A stretch of DNA of 64,000 nt, taken from Thiomicrorhabdus chilensis DSM 12352 (GTDB taxonomy: Bacteria; Pseudomonadota; Gammaproteobacteria; Thiomicrospirales; Thiomicrospiraceae). The stretch is taken from positions 1,455,460-1,519,459 of the forward strand of contig NZ_KI519609.1 of assembly GCF_000483485.1 (NCBI RefSeq), in the 5' to 3' direction. Both the position numbers and the translations under genes were made by a program. The notes beneath the pieces are model-generated. The model ran no database searches. It worked only from the letters and a program-made list of their open reading frames with translations, and had not been told where the DNA came from. Below are positions 55,973 through 63,316 of this stretch, piece after piece. The stretch's first letter is position 1. Each line of letters begins with the position of its first letter.

Positions 55973-56044
55973 CTAACGCCTCAATAACCGGCGCAGCTTT
56001 GCTGCGTCCGGCGCCGAAGACACGTAGTCAATTGACTTGTTATA
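55972..56044 (-). other. attC site of cassette 4
   Basis: The - strand begins TATAACAAGTCAATTG and ends GGCGTTAGAT, with CGGCGC/GCGCCG arms pairing around TGCGTC...GCTGCG. It is the most canonical of the array, with GTTAGAT fitting the GTTRRRY core. Confidence 0.85.
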
Positions 56045-56047
56045 TTT

Positions 56048-56782
56048 TTAAACGATCTCATCTAATTCACAGGCCAGTATCTTTGGTTGTTGGACGTCAA
56101 GAATATCTCGCAATTTAGCTTGGTATTCATTCTGATTATTGAAATGGAAGAATCGCCCCTTAGTGCTACTTTTATTTTTTGGCCTTGGATTCCAATGTGT
56201 ATAAATATGATATTTTCCGGCTGCAGTATATCCGCTAACTTTGCACAATCTTTCAGTGTTTGACTCTTCGGATTCGTGCAGTTTCTCATTATGCACTTCT
56301 AGTTCAAGCATTTTAGAAGAAGGCCATTTAACTTTCCATTTAGTACCTGATTGATCATGAACTTCGACTTTGACAATATCGAGAATACTTAAACCATCCG
56401 GCATTGAAATGCCAATTTCCTCTTTCTTCCCTTCAGTAATTTGCATTATGGATTTTGGCTGGTAATCGTATTTCCATCGGTTTTGATGCCATGCTCTGTG
56501 TCGAAATAATGATTGCCAGAAGCCTTTGGGCTTTATGAAATACCGGACATAATCAACGGTTACAGGTCGTTTTCCAACGGATCTAAGAGTCAATTTATGC
56601 TTTGGATGAGCGGAGCCAGTGGAATGCTCAAAGGAAAAATTAGACGAACACAAAAGTCTAGGTTGATCTTTTTTATGCTGCTTAAACCTAAGGGTCAGAT
56701 TAGCTATCCCCGCAATGGTTCCTATGGTGCCAGTTACCGCACCCCATAGCGCTAAAGTTTGTGTTAGTGATTCTGCTTCCAT
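56048..56782 (-). CDS. Integron cassette membrane protein of unknown function
   Basis: The 244-residue protein has one N-terminal transmembrane helix (LALWGAVTGTIGTIAGIANLTL) followed by a basic segment and a soluble beta-rich domain (about 45-160), then a polar C-terminus (GRFFHFNNQNEYQAKLRDILDV). Such an anchored soluble domain could sense or bind a ligand. The ATG at 56782 has GAGAAAG upstream; upstream codons in frame overlap the attC and are excluded. No family recognised. Confidence 0.72.
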   Translation of the reverse strand: MEAESLTQTLALWGAVTGTIGTIAGIANLTLRFKQHKKDQPRLLCSSNFSFEHSTGSAHPKHKLTLRSVGKRPVTVDYVRYFIKPKGFWQSLFRHRAWHQNRWKYDYQPKSIMQITEGKKEEIGISMPDGLSILDIVKVEVHDQSGTKWKVKWPSSKMLELEVHNEKLHESEESNTERLCKVSGYTAAGKYHIYTHWNPRPKNKSSTKGRFFHFNNQNEYQAKLRDILDVQQPKILACELDEIV

Positions 56783-56796
56783 GCTTTCTCGAAAAT

Positions 56797-56909
56797 ATAA
56801 CGCTCCGCTCACCCGCACATACTGCGGAGAGCGTTTTTGTGTAAGTGGCGCGCAGCGACACACAAAAACGAGCGTAGCAGTATGTGTCGGTGTGAAGCGG
56901 CTTGTTATG
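56797..56909 (-). other. attC site of cassette 3
   Basis: The 113-bp site is the longest in the array. On the - strand it opens CATAACAAGCCGCTTCAC and closes with GCGTTATA. It contains GACACATACTGC/GCAGTATGTG pairing arms and a long paired centre. The ATPase stop codon lies within its first core. Confidence 0.85.
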
Positions 56910-58509
56910 TTCGATTCAGCCGATTTGTGACTGGCAACAGTAAATTTCGAAGCATTGTTAATGACTCTTCAGAATCTATTAGCATTTTTCGCACTGCTTG
57001 CTCATACTTCTCACGTGAAGGAAACAATGACTTCCTAGCAATAGATTCAAAAGCTGGGGTTTCCCGTAATGGATACCGAGAAATTAGTTTTTCAACATCT
57101 TTGTTATCAATTAACGCTGATATTAAATCATTTTCCTCTTGGAGAATCTGGGCTGTTGAAAAGGACACTTCAACATTGCCACCGAGTATTTGTCTCCAAT
57201 CTGGGCATTCTCTATATGCGTGCTCTTTCACGCTCCTTTCAACTAACCGCGCGGCCATGCGATCTTTATGCTCGGTAACAGCTTGTATGACGGAATCAGT
57301 GATTTCAGTTATCGTGGCATCGATATCAATATCATTTACTATCGCCACACGTTGTAGAACAGCCTTAGTGACCGAGGGATGGTAATACAGTGACTCCACT
57401 GAATATTGATCCAGTGGAATGATTCCAGTCTCATGAAGTTGTTCACATTCTTCATCGGATCTGTTGTCCCTGTCGATTATGCCAAAAGCAGAAATCCAGT
57501 GATTATGTTCGGAAGCTCTAATTCCTGATACGACACGCTCGACATCTACGCAACTACCCAGCGGCTTAATACTTACTTGAGGGTACAAGATTTGGTAAAG
57601 CTGAAGGTCTAGGCTCGAACTGTTACCCTCGACAAATAGCAATATTCTTCGTGATCCAAGGATCGCTAGAGCCGTGTCCTCGTCCATTTCCTCTACGCGC
57701 TCAATATGGTCTGCTTTCCACTGCCGAGGCTGATGTGAATACTCTCTAAGTAAAATTGCACCAGACTTTTCTTGGTCATGTGGAAGAGTAATATCGTGAG
57801 TAGAAACAACCAAGGCACAATCGCTGCGATAGGAAAGTAAAGTGCTAATGAGAGGTGATACAATCGAGCGATGGAGGTGCCTTTCAGGTTCATCAAGTAA
57901 TATCAAAGTGTTTTCTGGAGCTGTCAGAACATTGGCGATTATGAGTAGCGCGTTTCTCTCTCCGTCAGAAAGCTGCGCAATGCTATATGGGGCATAGCCA
58001 TCCCTAACAGCAATCAATTTGCTGCCCTGATCCACGTCAACCTGAAAATGAAGGTTAGATATTCTAAGAATGTCATTCATTTTCGATATTGGTGCTTGTT
58101 CTCTGGCTAATGCTGCAACATCATCAGTCCTTCCAGCTCTAACAGCGTCGGCAATTTTTCGTGCATCAACATTTTCATAATCGATTAAGTCGAATATTGT
58201 CGCCTGCGACCTTTGGTGCGCGTAATCGTCTTTGTACCTGGATTGTTCATGGCGATCTTGGTTGTTGATATTCGTTTCCATCTGCTGCCGTGAGGCAGGC
58301 GTCAGATCAACAGAATCGGAATTCAGCCAAATCTGTCTGTGTGCTGTAATTCTCCGAACCTTCCCAGAATTCTGCGTGTTGAATTGATGCATCAAAGTAG
58401 ACTTGCCAGTTCCATTTGGCCCAACCATAAAGATTATTTCACCTGACTTGATAGTAAGCTGCTTCTGCTCACCATTATTAGTCGGGAAATTTAAATTAAA
58501 TTCGGTCAT
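56905..58509 (-). CDS. AAA/ABC-type ATPase with C-terminal TOPRIM-like domain
   Basis: The 534-residue cassette protein has Walker A GPNGTGKST (30-38), a signature-like LSDGE (180-184), Walker B LLDEPE (204-209) and a switch His (STHD, about 236). A C-terminal domain from about 285 has FVEG and IIDRDNRS (Glu293/Asp346/Asp348), like a DUF4435/TOPRIM domain. This ABC-ATPase plus TOPRIM architecture is that of OLD-like nucleases, several of which act in phage defence. Here it would be an ATP-gated nuclease; the function is inferred. It is the largest gene in the integron. Confidence 0.82.
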   Translation of the reverse strand: MTEFNLNFPTNNGEQKQLTIKSGEIIFMVGPNGTGKSTLMHQFNTQNSGKVRRITAHRQIWLNSDSVDLTPASRQQMETNINNQDRHEQSRYKDDYAHQRSQATIFDLIDYENVDARKIADAVRAGRTDDVAALAREQAPISKMNDILRISNLHFQVDVDQGSKLIAVRDGYAPYSIAQLSDGERNALLIIANVLTAPENTLILLDEPERHLHRSIVSPLISTLLSYRSDCALVVSTHDITLPHDQEKSGAILLREYSHQPRQWKADHIERVEEMDEDTALAILGSRRILLFVEGNSSSLDLQLYQILYPQVSIKPLGSCVDVERVVSGIRASEHNHWISAFGIIDRDNRSDEECEQLHETGIIPLDQYSVESLYYHPSVTKAVLQRVAIVNDIDIDATITEITDSVIQAVTEHKDRMAARLVERSVKEHAYRECPDWRQILGGNVEVSFSTAQILQEENDLISALIDNKDVEKLISRYPLRETPAFESIARKSLFPSREKYEQAVRKMLIDSEESLTMLRNLLLPVTNRLNRT

Positions 58510-58532
58510 TTCTTTCCATACTCTCTAAGGAA

Positions 58533-58591
58533 CATAACGATTAAGCTAAGCAGCTGCGCTTTAGCACAGTCGGCTTGAGTGTTTTGTTATG
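58533..58591 (-). other. attC site of cassette 2
   Basis: The 59-bp site opens CATAACAAAACACTCAAG and closes TAATCGTTATG on the - strand. About 88% of positions match the attC at 58923-58982 by my count, so both cassettes share an attC lineage. Confidence 0.85.
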
Positions 58592-58612
58592 TGTTGGTGA
58601 CATAATTTGACA

Positions 58613-58750
58613 CTATATAGTTGATGAAGAAGCTTTAGGCTGAGCGAGGAATACACCATACAAACCTAGTGGCAAAGACAATGAAACCAAAGCAACCTTT
58701 TTGATTTTAACTTTAATTTTAATTTTCAGATTAACAATGATTTTAGTCAT
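58613..58750 (-). CDS. Small lysine-rich membrane peptide, 45 residues, in a cassette
   Basis: The gene runs from ATG 58748-58750 to TAG 58613-58615. The peptide opens with an alternating Lys/hydrophobic stretch (MTKIIVNLKIKIKVKIKK), followed by a hydrophobic helix (VALVSLSLPLGLYGVFLA) and a short polar tail. A strong GGAGG sits six bases before the ATG. Such a cationic amphipathic/hydrophobic peptide could be a membrane toxin, a signal peptide-like anchor or a small regulator. No family recognised. A tRNA T-arm-like stem lies upstream (58801-58830). Confidence 0.65.
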   Translation of the reverse strand: MTKIIVNLKIKIKVKIKKVALVSLSLPLGLYGVFLAQPKASSSTI

Positions 58751-58800
58751 GTTGCACCTCCGTTACACAAAATTGAGTTTGGTTAATTATTACATTTGCT

Positions 58801-58826
58801 TTACCAGAGGGATTTGAACCCTCTGA
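58801..58826 (-). other. tRNA T-arm-like stem-loop within cassette 2
   Basis: On the - strand GAGGG-TTCAAAT-CCCTC forms a perfect five-base stem with a seven-base loop beginning TTCAAAT, as in a tRNA T-arm, followed by TGGTAAA. I could not find the matching acceptor and anticodon parts, so this is at most a tRNA fragment. Confidence 0.35.
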
Positions 58827-58922
58827 ACGTTTACTACTTACTACCATGATGCTACTTTGAGTTACACAATAGCTTTGGATCACGTCCCGCTCACTCTAAA
58901 ACTCCCTCTCTTACTATTTATA

Positions 58923-58982
58923 CATAACAACCAAGCTAAGCGGCTGCGCGTTAGCGCAGTCCGCTTGAGTGTTTTGTTAGCC
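58923..58982 (-). other. attC site of cassette 1
   Basis: The 60-bp site opens GGCTAACAAAACACTCAAG and closes GGTTGTTATG on the - strand, with GCGGACTGCGC/GCGCAGCCGC arms pairing around a small loop. It follows the 52-residue gene. Confidence 0.88.
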
Positions 58983-58996
58983 AAATAACTTTATTT

Positions 58997-59155
58997 CTAT
59001 TTTCGATCTTTATATTTTCCTTCTCTTCTTAAGGCGTCTAAATTATCTTGACCTTGTCTCATAGCTTTTTTAATAAACCAATATACTGGGTATAGAAAAA
59101 GTCCAATAACGAAAAACCCTGCCAATGTGCTTATGATAGATTCTAAAAATTCCAT
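58997..59155 (-). CDS. Small single-span membrane protein, 52 residues, first integron cassette
   Basis: The gene runs from ATG 59153-59155 to TAG 58997-58999. The protein has an N-terminal helix (ISTLAGFFVIGLFLYPVYWFI) and a charged, basic C-terminal tail (KKAMRQGQDNLDALRREGKYKDRK), so one transmembrane span with the tail in the cytoplasm. GGA lies six bases before the ATG. It is the cassette closest to attI, the position expected to be most expressed. No family recognised. Confidence 0.65.
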   Translation of the reverse strand: MEFLESIISTLAGFFVIGLFLYPVYWFIKKAMRQGQDNLDALRREGKYKDRK

Positions 59156-59193
59156 AATATTTCCTTTGCTACATTAGATATTTTTTTCAAGAG

Positions 59194-59312
59194 CTAACAT
59201 TTAGTATAAGGCATTATTGCCCTGTTATCCGGTATTGCAAATGTTTTAAGTATCATTTTCACTACCATCTCTAAACATTGTTGATTTGACAGGTTATACA
59301 GTATTATTTGAA
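59194..59312. other. attI-like primary recombination site of the integron
   Basis: It lies between the first cassette and intI, the expected place for attI. It begins CTAACATTT and is alignable without gaps to the integrase-less site at 13412-13530. A TTGACA at 59286-59291 could be the -35 of the intI promoter; no convincing -10 or LexA box was found. Confidence 0.72.
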
Positions 59313-59342
59313 TTTCCTATCATTATCCGAATAATTTGTTGT

Positions 59343-60323
59343 ATGAATACTATCTCAAAAAAGCCTACTCTGCTAGAACAAATGCGTAATTCATTGCGTA
59401 GTGAGGGGTATGCCTATTCCACTGAAAATAGTTACTGTGATTGGGTAAAGCGATTTGTGAAATTTCATGGATTTTTAGAGCGTGAATCTATGCTGATTGA
59501 TTCCAACTAAAGGGTCGAGCAGTTTTTAACCCATTTAGCAGTTGACAAAAATGTGGCACCATCCACGCAAAACCAGGCTTTAAATGCTTTAGTTTATTGC
59601 TATGACAAGGTTTTGCATGCGCCATTTTCAGAGGTCAAAGCCAGCCATTCTCGCAAAGAGCCAAGAATTCCAGTGGTGTTAACCAAGGAAGAGGTGGCTC
59701 AGGTTTTATCGGTTATGCAAGGTACAGCGGGGTTAATTACCAAGCTGTTATATGCAGGTGGTTTGCGCATTACTGAAGCAGCACGTTTGAGGGTTCAGGA
59801 TATTGATTTTGGGTTTAAACAAATTACCGTGCGAGACGGCAAGGGCAAAAAAGACCGGGGAACGCCACTTTCTGTCAATTTGATTCCCTTACTTGAAAAC
59901 CAATTAAAAAAAGTGAGGACGCTTCATCAGCAAGATTTGAGTAAAGGCTTCGGCTCGGTTTATTTGCCCTATGCCTTGGCGAAAAAATATCCCAAAGCCG
60001 ATCAGGAGTTGAACTGGCAGTATGTTTTTCCAAGCCGTAATTTGGCGATGGATCCGCGTTCTGGTGTCACGCGCCGACATCATGTCGATCAATCAGTGGT
60101 GAATAAGGCCATTAAACGCGCAGTTAAACTGTGCGACATTACAAAAAAAGTCAGCGCACATACCTTTAGGCACTCTTTTGCCACGCATTTGTTGCAAACC
60201 GGCACCGACATTCGCACCATTCAAGCTTTATTAGGCCATGCTGATTTGCAAACTACGATGATTTATACCCATGTGTTAAAGCAAGGTGGTCAAGGCGTGG
60301 TCAGTCCGTTTGATAATTTGTAG
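59343..60323 (+). pseudogene. intI: Integron integrase intI, disrupted by an in-frame TAA
   Basis: The frame from the ATG at 59343 encodes an integron integrase of about 326 codons: SAM-like N-terminal domain (EQMRNSLRSEGYAYSTENSY), the VAPSTQNQALNAL segment, catalytic Arg in GGLRITEAARLR, the integron-specific insertion (KKYPKADQELNWQYVFPS...DPRSGVTRRHH), HTFRHSFATHLL, GHADLQTTMIYTHV and the C-terminal GQGVVSPFDNL. A TAA at 59508-59510 (codon 56) interrupts it in frame, with homologous residues continuing on both sides (DSN then RVEQFLTHLAV). A single C-to-T change from CAA would explain it. It is transcribed away from the cassettes, as usual. Confidence 0.85.
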
Positions 60324-60539
60324 CGTTATTATTGAGTTGTTCTGCTGGAGATCCTTCGGCTGCGCGCTGCGAAGCAAGCACTCCTGGGGTGCTCAGGATG
60401 ACAGTTTTTTCGTTCAGAATGACAAGTGGTTTCACTCAAGATGGCAGGTGTTTTTGCTCAAGAAGATTGCTATTTTGAAGGCTTCCACAGCTTCACAGTA
60501 TTCATGTAAAGCCAGAAACCAGCTAGGCTCTTAAAACAC
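60324..60539. other. Intergenic region with degenerate 21-22-bp repeats
   Basis: Between intI and the FKBP terminator lies a stretch with GAGATCCTTCGG, a motif seen in repeated intergenic elements of other bacteria, followed by three degenerate units of about 21-22 bp (TCAGGATGACAGT, TCAGAATGACAAG, TCAAGATGGCAGG at 60393-60450). No gene was recognised. Confidence 0.45.
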
Positions 60540-60573
60540 AAAAGCCCCAATCAGAATACTGACTGGGGCTTTA
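60540..60573 (-). terminator. Terminator of the FKBP gene
   Basis: AAAGCCCCA pairs with TGGGGCTTT; a T run on the - strand follows, 24 bases past the stop at 60598. Confidence 0.85.
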
Positions 60574-60597
60574 TCAAGCAGGTGAAGCGGTGTGCGT

Positions 60598-61023
60598 TTA
60601 ATCTACCGCAACCACTTCCACTTTGTAGTCCAACGTCTTGCCGGCCAATGGGTGGTTGCCGTCCAGATAGACTTTGTCTTCGGTGACTTCGATGATTTTG
60701 AAGGTGACGGTATTGCCTTCCGGGTCTTCGGTTTCGACGCTTGAGCCGATTTCAATCTCAACGTCTTCATCAAAGTTTTCTGGTCCGGCAAACACCACCA
60801 AGTCTTCATTGACCGGGCCGTAGGCTTTTTCGGGCTCCAAAGTGACTTTAGCCTCAAAGCCCGGCTCTTCGCCTTGCATCAACTCTTCCAATCCGGGAAT
60901 GATTTCGCCTTCGCCCTGGATGTAAATCACCGGCTCGCCGCCGAAAGTGGTGTCAATGACTTCGCCCGAATCGTCACGCAATTCATAATGGAAGGTGACG
61001 CGACTGCCCTTTTTAATTTTCAT
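60598..61023 (-). CDS. FKBP-type peptidyl-prolyl isomerase
   Basis: The 141-residue protein is a SlyD/FkpB-type PPIase: KKGSRVTFHYELRDDSGEVIDTT, GEGEIIPGLEELMQGEEPGFEAKVTLEPEKAYG, and the closing DGNHPLAGKTLDYKVEVVAVD. The acidic IF-like segment is present, and the His-rich metal tail of E. coli SlyD is absent. AAAGGACAG lies before the ATG at 61023. It is the second FKBP in the window and is divergent from dnaQ. Confidence 0.9.
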   Translation of the reverse strand: MKIKKGSRVTFHYELRDDSGEVIDTTFGGEPVIYIQGEGEIIPGLEELMQGEEPGFEAKVTLEPEKAYGPVNEDLVVFAGPENFDEDVEIEIGSSVETEDPEGNTVTFKIIEVTEDKVYLDGNHPLAGKTLDYKVEVVAVD

Positions 61024-61090
61024 ATCTGTCCTTTCGATCAAATTTTGCTTTAAAATAAGTTGCAAACATTTTACCGTAAAGAGAAGTGGA

Positions 61091-61792
61091 ATGCGTCAGA
61101 TTATATTGGATACGGAAACCACCGGGGTGGAACCGCATAACGGGGATCGCATCATTGAAATTGGTGCGGTGGAACTGGTTAAGCGCCGCCTGACCCACAA
61201 CAACTATCACCAATACATTCAGCCGGAACGCGAGGTGCCGCAAGAGGTCATCGAGGTTCACGGTATCACCAACGAGTTCTTGGTGGGCAAACCGGTGTTT
61301 GCCGAGGTGGTGGATGCGTTTATGGAGTATGTGGCCGGTGCGGAACTGATTATCCACAACGCGCCGTTTGATGTGGGCTTTATCAACAACGAGCTGTCGT
61401 TGCTGGCAAACAACAAATGGGGCAAACTGGAAGACCACTGCACCATCACCGACACCTTGAAAATGGCGCGCAAGGCCTATCCGGGGCAACGCAACTCGTT
61501 GGATGCATTGTGCAAACGCCTGATGGTGGACAACTCCAACCGAACCTTGCACGGCGCCCTGCTCGATTCCGAGATTCTGGCGGATGTGTATCTGACCATG
61601 ACCGGCGGGCAAACCAAGTTGTCGCTGAACGCCGACGATAACGAAGGCGGTGAGCGCGATGCTTCGCTGCACAAAATCAGTCGTGATCGCTTGCCGTTGA
61701 AAGTGCTTTACGCCAATGATGAAGAACTCACCCGCCACCAGACCAAACTGGGTGAAATCAGCAAAAAAAGCGGCTTGGAACTCAACTGGTAA
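61091..61792 (+). CDS. dnaQ: DNA polymerase III epsilon subunit
   Basis: The proofreading 3'-5' exonuclease of the replicase. The 233-residue protein has Exo I (ILDTETTGVEPHNGDRIIEIG), Exo II (IIHNAPFDVGFINNEL), the Exo IIIe-type HGALLDSEILADVYL with the His/Asp pair, and a C-terminal region for alpha-subunit binding. The ATG at 61091 gives the conserved MRQIILDTETTG start. It is convergent with rnhA. Confidence 0.95.
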   Translation: MRQIILDTETTGVEPHNGDRIIEIGAVELVKRRLTHNNYHQYIQPEREVPQEVIEVHGITNEFLVGKPVFAEVVDAFMEYVAGAELIIHNAPFDVGFINNELSLLANNKWGKLEDHCTITDTLKMARKAYPGQRNSLDALCKRLMVDNSNRTLHGALLDSEILADVYLTMTGGQTKLSLNADDNEGGERDASLHKISRDRLPLKVLYANDEELTRHQTKLGEISKKSGLELNW

Positions 61793-61841
61793 GCCCGTAA
61801 TTTAGCGTTCTTTTTTTGATTTAGCCTCATTTAAAAACCAG

Positions 61842-61874
61842 CAGGCCTGGTATGGAAGCTTCCTACCAGGCCTG
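61842..61874. repeat. Inverted pair of CAGGCCTG elements
   Basis: CAGGCCTGGTA (61842-61852) pairs with TACCAGGCCTG (61864-61874) around a GGAAGCTTCC centre that is itself palindromic, making a long hairpin of two elements. It lies between the convergent dnaQ and rnhA genes and could terminate both. Confidence 0.85.
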
Positions 61875-61954
61875 TTCATTTTCAAAAAGCGTTTACTTTT
61901 TACCATCCGACAACGCGTTTAAGCGCGGTACGAAAATTCGATTAAACCCTTTTT

Positions 61955-62401
61955 TCAGGCTTTTCCGGCCAGAAGTTCATCAATCGCCTCGTTCGCCAAT
62001 TCATCGACACGTTCATTTTCCGGATGCCCGGAATGGCCTTTGACCCAAAACCAATCGACCGTATGCGGGGCGATGGCTTGATCCAAGCGCTGCCACAGCT
62101 CTTTGTTTTTAACCGGCTTGTTGGCGGCGGTTTTCCAGCCTTTCTTTTTCCAGCCGTCCATCCATTGGGTAATGCCGTTTTTAACGTATTGCGAATCGGT
62201 GGTGATCTTGACGTGACACGGACGGGTCAGCGCCTCAAACGCCTGGATGGCGGCCATCAATTCCATCTGGTTATTGGTGGTCTCGGCTTGCGAACCTTTC
62301 ATTTCCTTGATGTGCTCGTTAAAACGCAACAAGGCGCCCCAGCCGCCCGGCCCCGGATTGCCGCGGCAGCCGCCGTCGGTAAAGATTTCGATTACTTGCA
62401 A
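61955..62401 (-). CDS. rnhA: Ribonuclease HI
   Basis: RNase HI cleaves the RNA of RNA-DNA hybrids. The 148-residue protein starts with [23 protein letters not shown] and shows the active-site set: Asp in TDGG, Glu in [12 protein letters not shown], Asp in TDSQYV and the late His/Asp region [20 protein letters not shown]. The start is TTG with GAGAG upstream. It overlaps the methyltransferase gene by ten bases. Confidence 0.95.
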   Translation of the reverse strand: MQVIEIFTDGGCRGNPGPGGWGALLRFNEHIKEMKGSQAETTNNQMELMAAIQAFEALTRPCHVKITTDSQYVKNGITQWMDGWKKKGWKTAANKPVKNKELWQRLDQAIAPHTVDWFWVKGHSGHPENERVDELANEAIDELLAGKA

Positions 62402-63258
62402 TTGAGACTCTCTTTTAATTTCATCTTGGTTTGTTTGTTTGGCTGAGTCACCGACTCAGCCTGTTTTTTGTGCGCGTTTCGTGAAGCCAGCTGCGGGGCT
62501 TTGCCCCAATTAAACCAGCGCGTGCGCCGCCAGCTCAGCCCCACCATACGCGGGGCGTCCACGCGTTTGCGCGCCACAATACAATAGACATTACCAAACT
62601 GCAATCCCATGCGGCTCAAGGCGCGTTCCAGCCTTTCCAGCAGGCGCCAGCCGAGTTTACCCGAATCGGATGTGGTTCCGGCAAAACAGGAGATGGTGCT
62701 GTACTTGACCTTTTCGATGTCATAACCCAACACCTCCAGCCACTCTATCACACGCTGGCTGCGCACCAGATTGGCCTCACGAAACGCCTTGCCCTGCTTG
62801 CTGAAACGGTTTTTAAGAATGCCGCAGGCATAGGGGTTGAACCCGGTGAGCACCAGATGCCCTTCCGGCATCAGCATCGAATCGACCTGGCGCAGAATGT
62901 AGTAAGGATCCTGCACGGTTTCCAATGTATGTGGCAAAAGCATTACATCCACCGACTCCTTGTCAATCGGCAGGTAATCCAAATCGGCTTTGATCCAATG
63001 AACGCTGTGGGGTTCGTTTTTGTCTGTCGATAAAGATTTCACCAAAGCGGGATCAATCCGGTCATCCAGAATGAGTTTTTCGGAGACCCGACTGAACTCG
63101 ATCCAGTCCATCTGCGAGGTGCAGCCCAATTGAACGAAAAAATAGCCGAAGAGATTGGCAATGGCGGATTCAAGCAGACGCGACTCTTGTTCATGCAAAA
63201 GCCGCCCGCCCGGATTACGATACCAATGTTTTAGAAACTGCTGAAATCCCTGATTCAC
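62392..63258 (-). CDS. SAM-dependent methyltransferase, YafS-like
   Basis: The 288-residue protein has a class I methyltransferase core in the middle: [33 protein letters not shown] is the motif IV/post region, and [15 protein letters not shown] follows. The first half (to about 90) resembles YafS in its [10 protein letters not shown] start. It lies between rnhA and gloB, the same neighbourhood as E. coli yafS, which supports orthology. Substrate unknown. The start is GTG with GGAG eight bases upstream. Confidence 0.8.
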   Translation of the reverse strand: MNQGFQQFLKHWYRNPGGRLLHEQESRLLESAIANLFGYFFVQLGCTSQMDWIEFSRVSEKLILDDRIDPALVKSLSTDKNEPHSVHWIKADLDYLPIDKESVDVMLLPHTLETVQDPYYILRQVDSMLMPEGHLVLTGFNPYACGILKNRFSKQGKAFREANLVRSQRVIEWLEVLGYDIEKVKYSTISCFAGTTSDSGKLGWRLLERLERALSRMGLQFGNVYCIVARKRVDAPRMVGLSWRRTRWFNWGKAPQLASRNAHKKQAESVTQPNKQTKMKLKESLNCK

Positions 63259-63316
63259 CGCGATTTCTCCCCGGTTTTCCTATAGAGAGAGCTTAGCAGG
63301 AGATGGATGCACAATC

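Noticed and set aside
58790-58870. Complete tRNA gene in cassette 2
   Set aside because: Only a T-arm-like stem is visible; no pairing acceptor, D-arm or anticodon stem was found.
59286-59312. LexA box at the intI promoter
   Set aside because: Only one half-site (ATACAGTA) is present and the second half does not match, so SOS control cannot be claimed.
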